Source: Datisca glomerata
Lineage: Eukaryota; Streptophyta; Magnoliopsida; Cucurbitales; Datiscaceae
Direction: 5' to 3'
Assembly (NCBI GenBank): GCA_003255025.1
Contig: QANY01003900.1
Coordinates: 1 to 64,000 of the forward strand
Length of the DNA: 64,000 nt
Part shown: one piece after another, positions 57,778 to 64,000 of the stretch
Position numbering within the stretch: position 1 is the first letter of the stretch
Layout of the letters: each line of letters begins with the position of its first letter
Program-made: the position numbers and the translations under genes
The notes under the pieces: model-generated
What the model was told of the DNA's origin: nothing
The model's input: the letters and a program-made list of their open reading frames with translations, nothing else
Database searches by the model: none

Positions 57778-57910
57778 TGGTGTCTTAAAGGTAAAGAATC
57801 TTCCATTGAGATACAATCTGCTGGATAAAGATTTGGTCCTAAATTTTGGTGTCTTAAAGGTAAAGAATCTTCCATTAAGATACAATCTGCTGGATAAAGA
57901 AGGTAAAGAA
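57778..57910. repeat. 68-bp tandem duplication in copia 2 gag
   Basis: 'ggtgtcttaaaggtaaagaa' followed by 'tcttccattgagatacaatc' appears at about 57778 and again at about 57857. A third partial 'ggtaaagaatcttc' lies near 57902. The spacing shifts the gag reading frame. Confidence 0.8.
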
Positions 57911-58124
57911 TCTTCTATAGCTTTATGTAGTCCTAAATTTCCAATTCCAATCAGAGCTAACATTTTCATTTTTCAAACTGCAAAATCATTACTGCCATCA
58001 AATTTCTCAACAACTTACTTTGTAGTGGAGGTTGCCATTCCAGTACTTTTATTGAGCACTTAATAAACTCTTTCAGCTCAGATTTAACACCTAAGGAGTT
58101 TCAGACTATTATTCAACTTAACCA

Positions 58125-58136
58125 GCTCTGATACCA
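58125..58136 (-). promoter_or_regulatory. Copia 2 primer-binding site
   Basis: The minus strand reads TGGTATCAGAGC, complementary to initiator tRNA-Met, three bases inside the 5' LTR. It fixes the element's orientation. Confidence 0.9.
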
Positions 58137-58139
58137 CTT

Positions 58140-58691
58140 TGAAGTGAAATAAACCAATCAAATAGTAGTATGTAAGCTTAACTCAGAGTTGCACCAAGAA
58201 ACATAAACAGAAAAAGAAGGTTAGAAAAGGGAAGAGGAAGAGAAAACACAGAATTTTTATCCTGGTTCAGTTCATAGTCAGTGAACCTACATCCAGCAGT
58301 TGTAAACATTCAATCTACCATGAATAATGTGATTTTATAGGAGATCAAACTACACAAAATCGATTATAAAGTAAACTGAAGAAATATCCTCATACTGAAC
58401 AATACTGCAAACCCGTACAATATAGCTTACTCGAGCTCGATTCACACTGTCATGGAGTCGTCTGCTTCACATAGCCTTTTCTCTGATTTTGTGTATCTCG
58501 TGTCTCACTCCCATTTCTCCAAGAGAGAGAAACTCTCCTTATACCTGACTCTAACTAAATGCATCATGGGCAATGATTGCAAGATACTTCTTTAATCAAT
58601 AACAAAACTCCAGCTGCATTTCTCAACTAATTTTGCCATCTCAACATTAGTTAAATAATAATGACAACTCATTGATGAGTCATCACTCACA
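58140..58691 (-). repeat. Copia 2 5' LTR
   Basis: Starts 'tgaagtgaaataaaccaatc' and ends 'catcactcaca' in plus-strand reading. The AAACT duplication follows. Confidence 0.85.
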
Positions 58692-58696
58692 AAACT

Positions 58697-59155
58697 CAAC
58701 GTGGACGGTGCTATTGGGAACTCTTTCTGTGCGGTTGGAGGTCTGTTTCGTAACAGTGAAGACTCGATTCTGGGTGCTTTTTGCAGGAAACTCAATGGGA
58801 GGTTTGAAGCCCCCTTGGTGGAGGCTTGGTTAGTTAAGGAAGGTTTAACTTTAGCTTCGGAGAAGGGTTTTTAGGCTGTTGATGTGGAGACAGATTGCTT
58901 AGGCTTGATTAAAGCCATTTCTTCTAATGATCGAGCGTTATCGGAACTGGGTTTGTTTGTGGACTCCTGTAAGCACGGGTTTGCTCGTCTCTTTGATTCT
59001 ACCTTGAATCACATTTCGCGGTCGTGTTACAAAGTGGCGCACCATCTAGCTCGCTTCGGTTTCTCTTCGCCAGGGGAGTTCTTTTGGTGGGATTCTACTC
59101 CACCTTTGGTTGCTGATCTCTTTCTGTAGCTTTCTGCTTGTTTTAAAAAAACAAA
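58697..59155 (+). pseudogene. LINE F RNase H domain and 3' end
   Basis: RVT_3-type RNase H resumes right after the copia 2 duplication: NVDGAIGNSFCAVGGLFRN (first Asp), PLVEAWLVKEGLTLASEKGF (Glu), then VDVETDCLGLIKAIS (Asp). HISRSCYKVAHHLARFGF and a C-terminal LVADLFL with TAG near 59127 follow. One in-frame TAG lies at 58872-58874. A short A-run at about 59144-59150 ends the element. The domain removes RNA from the RNA-DNA hybrid during LINE copying. Confidence 0.85.
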
Positions 59156-60490
59156 TGGTATAATTATGTGAGAACAAGTGTCATATATGATAACAGTTGA
59201 CACCCTTACAATGAATATTTATTGAGGTGTCATAGTATTGACGTGTTTGCAAATAAATGAGTTGCGTGTAATACAAAAGTTTCTTTCTTTTTTATTTTGT
59301 TTTTGACACACATATATATATATCTTTATTTATTAATTTTATTATTTTTTAGTTAATATAATTATTTTGTTTATGTTATTTTCAGTTCCAATACAGTGAC
59401 ATGATAGACTTATATTTTCATACTTGTTTTCTTCCCTTATTTATCATTCACTTTTAATGAGTTTTTTTTCAATATATACAATGAGTTTGCGAGTGCTTTG
59501 TAAGAAATCAGTTAAATACATTAAAAACATTATTCTAAATGATGTTTACTTGACAAATATTATTGTTTATAAAAAAAAAACACATGCAAATATCTATAGT
59601 ATATTAAAAGTGTGGAGAATATGAGAATAATTTTTAGACAATTTTGTACACTTATTATTGATGCATTACCCAAAATAACCTTTAAATTTACATGTGATAT
59701 TTAATAATTGATGACTTTTAAAATTATAATAAATTGATCAAAGTAGGCATTAACTTTTTAAATTAATTCACCTATTTAAACAAGTAATTAATAGAAAAAT
59801 TTTAATTTATTTTTAATTTGACAACTTTAAATTAATTATAGTAGTTATTTAAGAAGTTCTAGAGTAAATTATAATTTTCTACTAATTGATTTCAATAGAG
59901 GAAAAATGAATTAATTATCTTTATAAATTTAAAATATAATTTAATTCTAATATATTTTTAGAAACTTTAGTTATGCTATATTTTATATGTTAGTATTGTT
60001 AGCATGTTACATAATTATCTTTACACAATGTTTACAAATAAAAAATTAAATTTACAATAAAAAATAAGTTTATAATAAAACATGAAGTGGATAACTTAAT
60101 TCTAGTAACTTCACTTCTTATTTTAATTTTCAAGTGTACATTTCTATTATATACTCTTAATTATTTTTTCTGAAAATAAAAAAAATTACGAATATGACAT
60201 CGTCTTGATTTTACTCATATAAAATTAAAAATAAATAATATGACTCTTAATATATTTTTTAATTCACATAAATACAATATGATTATAAGTAATGATCATA
60301 ACTAAAAATATAATAGATTCAATAACACATGCATCACATGAGTATGTTGACTAGTTTCTATAAATGCTTCAAAAATAAATAAACACGTACTCAAATATTT
60401 CATAAAAAGGATGGATATGAAACAATTTTTAACTAAAATAATTTTATTTTAACGTATATAAGTGTTTTCTATTCATAAGTTGTCTAAACA
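59156..60490. other. AT-rich intergenic DNA
   Basis: Strongly AT-rich with TA runs; no gene or element is recognised. Confidence 0.5.
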
Positions 60491-60797
60491 CACTAATAAT
60501 TTTAATGGTTTTGTTGGAATAATTTATGCTATAGGGTTTATTGACTACCTTTAATGTGGTAACACGTGTCACACTACGTCAAGAGAAATACACCAAGAGA
60601 AGCTTTTAAGGCCCGACCATCCAGAAGGAGGAAGCTGACCGCACCTTGTCAGCTCCAAGGAAGATCGGGTTACACCGACCCGAACAGATGAAGGGTAGTG
60701 AGAGTAAATTCCATGAAAAAGAGCTTGGCTGTCTCTCGGTGTCAACACCATCATTGCCCGCCGAAAGTAATGTTCCGCAGGGCGTCCTCCTATTAGG
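60491..60797. other. GC-richer segment beside E3, unassigned
   Basis: Composition changes sharply near 60590. The stretch has 'cccgaccatccagaaggagg' and 'gggttacaccgacccgaac', with open frames on both strands, as in the body of some gypsy LTRs. No protein family is recognised. Confidence 0.35.
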
Positions 60798-63700
60798 CAC
60801 TACTACAAAAGTGGGCTACAATGACAGTATCATATTTAATTTACGACACCTTTGTAAAACATGTCAAAGGAAAAATGAGTTGGATGTGGTAATATGAATA
60901 ATATGACAGGTTTTAAATAAGGCGTTATCAATGTTTTACCTACTATGACATCTATTATTTGTGCTGTCATCTAATTTCACTTTATTTACAAAAAATTCCA
61001 TCCCATTTAACCCACTTAAACCCTAATTTCATTTTTTTCACTCCAGTTTGCCTTTCTTAAAGTTCAGCGTCAACATATCTCTCTTTCAAATACACGAACA
61101 TTTTGGACTCTCTCTCTCTCTCTAAGCTCTTGTTCGTAGGCTCTCATCTCCCTAGCACCAACACTCTGAGCTTATGTTCATCAATTGCGCTGGTTGATTA
61201 GGCCATGGGGAAATGGAGGGATTGGTTTCGCGGTTTAGTGAAAGGCAACGATAGGATGTCAACGTGAAGGAGAGGGATTTTGAAAATGCTTATCTGCATC
61301 TGGGTGAGATTAGGCCATTTTAACACTTTTATTCATTTGTTATATCGGAGATAGAGAAGAAATCGAGTATCAGAGAACCTAGGGTTTGTTCTCTCTCACC
61401 TCTCTTTTCTTCTTACCATCCCTTTTTATCTCAAATTCCTGATCTCCCTAACTCATTCTCAAATTCTTTGGGTTGAGATGGTTAAGGTTCGTCGTACACG
61501 CGAATTTCACTAGGTTGGAGCTCGTGCTTTTCTAACTACATTTTCTAACTAGGTGAAGCTGAGGAGGATTTGCGTTCGTGATTCTGAGCATGTTTTGCGT
61601 TCGTGTATTTGAGTTCAAGCTAGATTTGCATCATTGGAGCATGGGTTCTAGAGTTGGTCAGTTTCTGTGTTCTCTGTCTGTGAGCTAGGGTTATTGCTTT
61701 GGTAATTTATGGGGTTTAAGTCTGAAATTGGTGTGTTTTTTGGGTTGATACTCTCTATAAAAGTTAGTCTCATGTGATTTTGATGTTTCTGTGTTCTCTG
61801 CCCTCGAACTCAGTTTTTCCAAGCACACAAGAAAAAGAAAAAACTCATTCGACATGATTTATGCTTCTTAGATGTGCTAGAATCCAACTTTTTCTTCTTT
61901 CGCTCTGTTTTAATTGGGGAAGCTAGAGGAGATCAGCCATCAGGAACACACTTTTATGTCCATTTTTTTTCCCACTAATTGTGATTTGTGCAATTCTGAA
62001 TTATCAATGTTGAGAAACTTAGAAACTCATGTGCCAGTGTTACAACAAGTAGATTTTTCTCTTTTCTTCTCATTTATCAACATTTATGGCAGTCGTTATG
62101 ACTGGGATTATTACATGTTTGGTTATACATAACCAAGACTCCACTCCACTCCTAAGTATCTTCTTAACTATAAGATCAGAATTTTTCTCGTCATATGCGG
62201 CAGTAACCTTTCGATTGTTAGGTTAGAAACCGCTAAAGTGTGTTTTTAGTCATTTCTTTTTTACCCTTTTATATTGGAGTTATTTTTATTGGTTTAAGAC
62301 TTGTGAAGACTTCATTGTTTGACAATTACATATGCTTCTTGAACCTCTCAACCGTCTAAAGCAAGCCGATGCACGTCTTAATATGACACAAGGAGTTCTC
62401 GAAGGGGTAGGTATGTAATGTACTTTTAATGATGTTGTGAAGTATGAATTACTATATTGCTCACAAAATTTAACGTGGAAGGGCTTGATGTTCGTCTTGC
62501 TTGATATTGTAGTAGATAGTTGAAGAAGAGCTTGGGGTTCTTCCAGGAATGGATTCTATTTTTTCGGCATTTGCACTTAAGAGATTCCTAGGATTCTTTT
62601 AGAAATTGTCTCCAAAAAATCACTAAAAAGAGAAATTCGACATAATAGTATATGATGGTATTAGCACAGAGGAAACGATAAGGATGATTGGAGTAGCCAA
62701 TAAAGCAAGGTTTGGGTCTCTCTTTCTCTCCTCTCAAGTTATAATATAAATTCCACATGTAGGTTGTACCTAAAATATATGCGGAATATGGCTGAGAAGA
62801 CTAATCTTGGGAGATTAGCCAGTCCTTCTCTCCGAGACTTGTAGATGAAGCCATGAGTATGAGCAACAACTATGATCTAAATGGGAGAATGAGTGCTGAA
62901 ATTTGGAACAATCTAGAAAAAAATGTTGGAGGTAAGCGTAATCCCCGCTTCTTGTATATGCAGTTTTAAGTATAGCCCGTAAATCATGCATCATTTATTC
63001 CTTCGTGTTTCAGTTAGATCACTATCTTTCCCAAGGCTATATATTTATATTACATATATGGGGACTAAGAACCAGTAATTTTTTAGTCCGATTATGTGAT
63101 GTGTGTTAATTTTCTTGTAGAAACATGGTGAAGAAGTATTGTTAGCAGAGTTCACAAGAAACACATAATAAAGGTTGGAACCTAAAAAGGCAACAGAAGT
63201 AATAGGTGTTGCTCATGTTGCACGCAGTAATGATACTATCACGAATATTATAGAGAATTTTTACAAGTAGTCATTTTGGATTCTCAGCTTGTATAACATT
63301 ATGAATGCATATACATATTAGATCTTATGTTGTTAGCTTTGAAGCTCTAAAGTTTGTTAGATTCTGAGTTATATTTAGATGTGATGCTCCATTGGTTTAT
63401 AGTATTTTCTTCGCACAGTCGGACAATTATCTTTAAATATGGTAAGTATTTGAACTATTATTTTCAAATCACATGCTAAGTTTGTGATTGGATCTTCTGT
63501 TTCATATATGCTCAAAATGAACACGAATTAAGCCTTCTTTTGGGGTAATTTTTTGTTCTGCTCTCTTCGATTTATATGTTAAAGTCTTGATTTTCAAATT
63601 ACATGCCAAAATCTTGATTTTGTTATCCGCTCTAAATGAACTTGAATCAGCCATAAAGTCTTGATTTGGTTCATAGTTTTTAATTGACGCATGCGAATTT

Positions 63701-64000
63701 ATAGAATTCTTAGGTGTTTTTCTATGTCTGTTATATATCTAGAAACATCTCATTGTTGATTGAGACTTAGAGGCTAGTGTTGATTTTAGTCTGTTATGTT
63801 AATATGATGAGAATTGAGGCTATATAAGGACATGTTAGTCTAAGTAATTTAACATTATGGTTTATATATGCACAAATATGGTGTAAGGTCCTAGTGGAAG
63901 GCATGATTTTGTGTCATGAGAAGACAGTTTTTTAGTGATTGAGAAATAGACAAGTTTTATGTTTTTTTGGAGTTGCTATCATTTTCAACAACTATCGTGT
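60798..64000 (+). mobile_element. CACTA-like element E3 (left end) with captured GET3D-like exons
   Basis: The left end CACTACTACAAAAGTGGGC is followed by 'ctacaatgaca' and 'atatgacaggtttta', matching the left end of E1 ('cttacaatgaca', 'ccatgacaggta'). It therefore shares E1's orientation and family. The bases before it (AGG, 60795-60797) would be the 3-bp duplication, but the right end is outside the window. A CT run (about 61109-61123), leader-like sequence and ATPase-gene exons fill the visible 3.2 kb. No transposase is visible. Confidence 0.6.
62330..62931 (+). pseudogene. Captured GET3D/ArsA-like ATPase exons within E3
   Basis: Three pieces with introns. Piece 1 (about 62332-62410) encodes [20 protein letters not shown] then VLEG, ending at a GT. 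Piece 2 (62520-62709) encodes VEEELGVLPGMDSIFSAFAL, a stop near 62600, and, after a shift, [16 protein letters not shown] and VANKA. Piece 3 (62763-62931) encodes YLKYMRNMAEKTNLGRLASP, then, after a one-base loss near 62840, LVDEAMSMSNNYDLNGRMS and EIWNNLEK. This follows the order of the plant GET3D protein (Arabidopsis At1g26090 as I recall), a plastid ArsA/GET3-family ATPase. The N-terminal P-loop is not included. Introns show DNA-level capture. Confidence 0.65.

Larger units (their letters stand above)
53853..58691 (-). mobile_element. Ty1/copia retrotransposon 2 (about 4.84 kb), decayed
   Basis: LTRs at 53853-54420 and 58140-58691 (568 and 552 bp) flank a minus-strand gag-pol. The right copy is the 5' LTR because the primer-binding site adjoins it. 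A 15-bp difference near their right ends explains the length gap. The element end at 53853 has CG where the partner has TG. A 5-bp duplication AAACT bounds it. Protease and integrase wording (WILDSGCSFHM, HVPELKRNLISL) resembles Tork-type copia elements. Stops and frameshifts throughout show it is inactive. Confidence 0.9.

Noticed and set aside
60569..60897. Overlapping open frames on both strands near the E3 left end
   Set aside because: They span the transposon boundary and match no family.

Overview
The window is nuclear DNA of a flowering plant, most likely a eudicot. It is AT-rich, intron-containing and dominated by decayed transposable elements. These are LINEs with plant-type ORF1 (DUF4283 plus zinc knuckle) and ORF2 (endonuclease, reverse transcriptase, zf-RVT, in some a C-terminal RNase H), two Ty1/copia LTR elements, three CACTA-like DNA transposons and one MULE-type MITE. 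The species cannot be named from sequence alone.

Region 1 (1-17.7 kb) is a mosaic of one LINE family and a satellite with a monomer of about 168 bp. The satellite occurs in four blocks, one of them inverted. LINE B (6.94-13.49 kb) is almost complete: its ORF2 is spoiled by only one stop and one frameshift. A 5'-truncated sibling follows it head to tail (13.49-15.03 kb). A satellite plus LINE-ORF1 segment is present twice (about 1085-2775 and 15027-16803). A 36-bp minisatellite lies at 4.7-4.96 kb.

Region 2 (17.7-41 kb) holds the only host gene that looks intact: a three-exon DUF1218 gene of the MODIFYING WALL LIGNIN type (19336-20805, 190 aa). A decayed 3' portion of an AP-4 epsilon adaptin gene lies at 34.1-35.0 kb. 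From memory, the Arabidopsis counterparts At1g31720 and At1g31730 are neighbours, so this looks like an ancestral gene pair pushed apart by insertions. Between them lie LINE C, split by copia element 1 (23742-27940, TSD TTATC), and CACTA-like element E1 (29666-32862, TSD ATA). Further on are a 457-bp long-TIR MITE and probable gypsy (Tat/Ogre-like) debris.

Region 3 (41-64 kb) is nested transposons. CACTA-like element E2 (41882-46162, TSD ATT) sits in LINE D. LINEs E and F follow; both encode RNase H. Copia element 2 (minus strand, 53853-58691, TSD AAACT) splits the RNase H domain of LINE F exactly. CACTA-like element E3 begins at 60798 and runs out of the window.

The most notable result is that the three CACTA-like elements appear to belong to one non-autonomous family, and each carries pieces of a different host gene. 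E1 has exportin-7 exons with at least one intron, E2 has exons of an RWDD1-like gene, and E3 has exons of a GET3D/ArsA-like ATPase gene. No transposase is visible in any of them. This fits a Pack-CACTA family that captures genes at the DNA level. All gene identities rest on remembered family sequences, not on a search.
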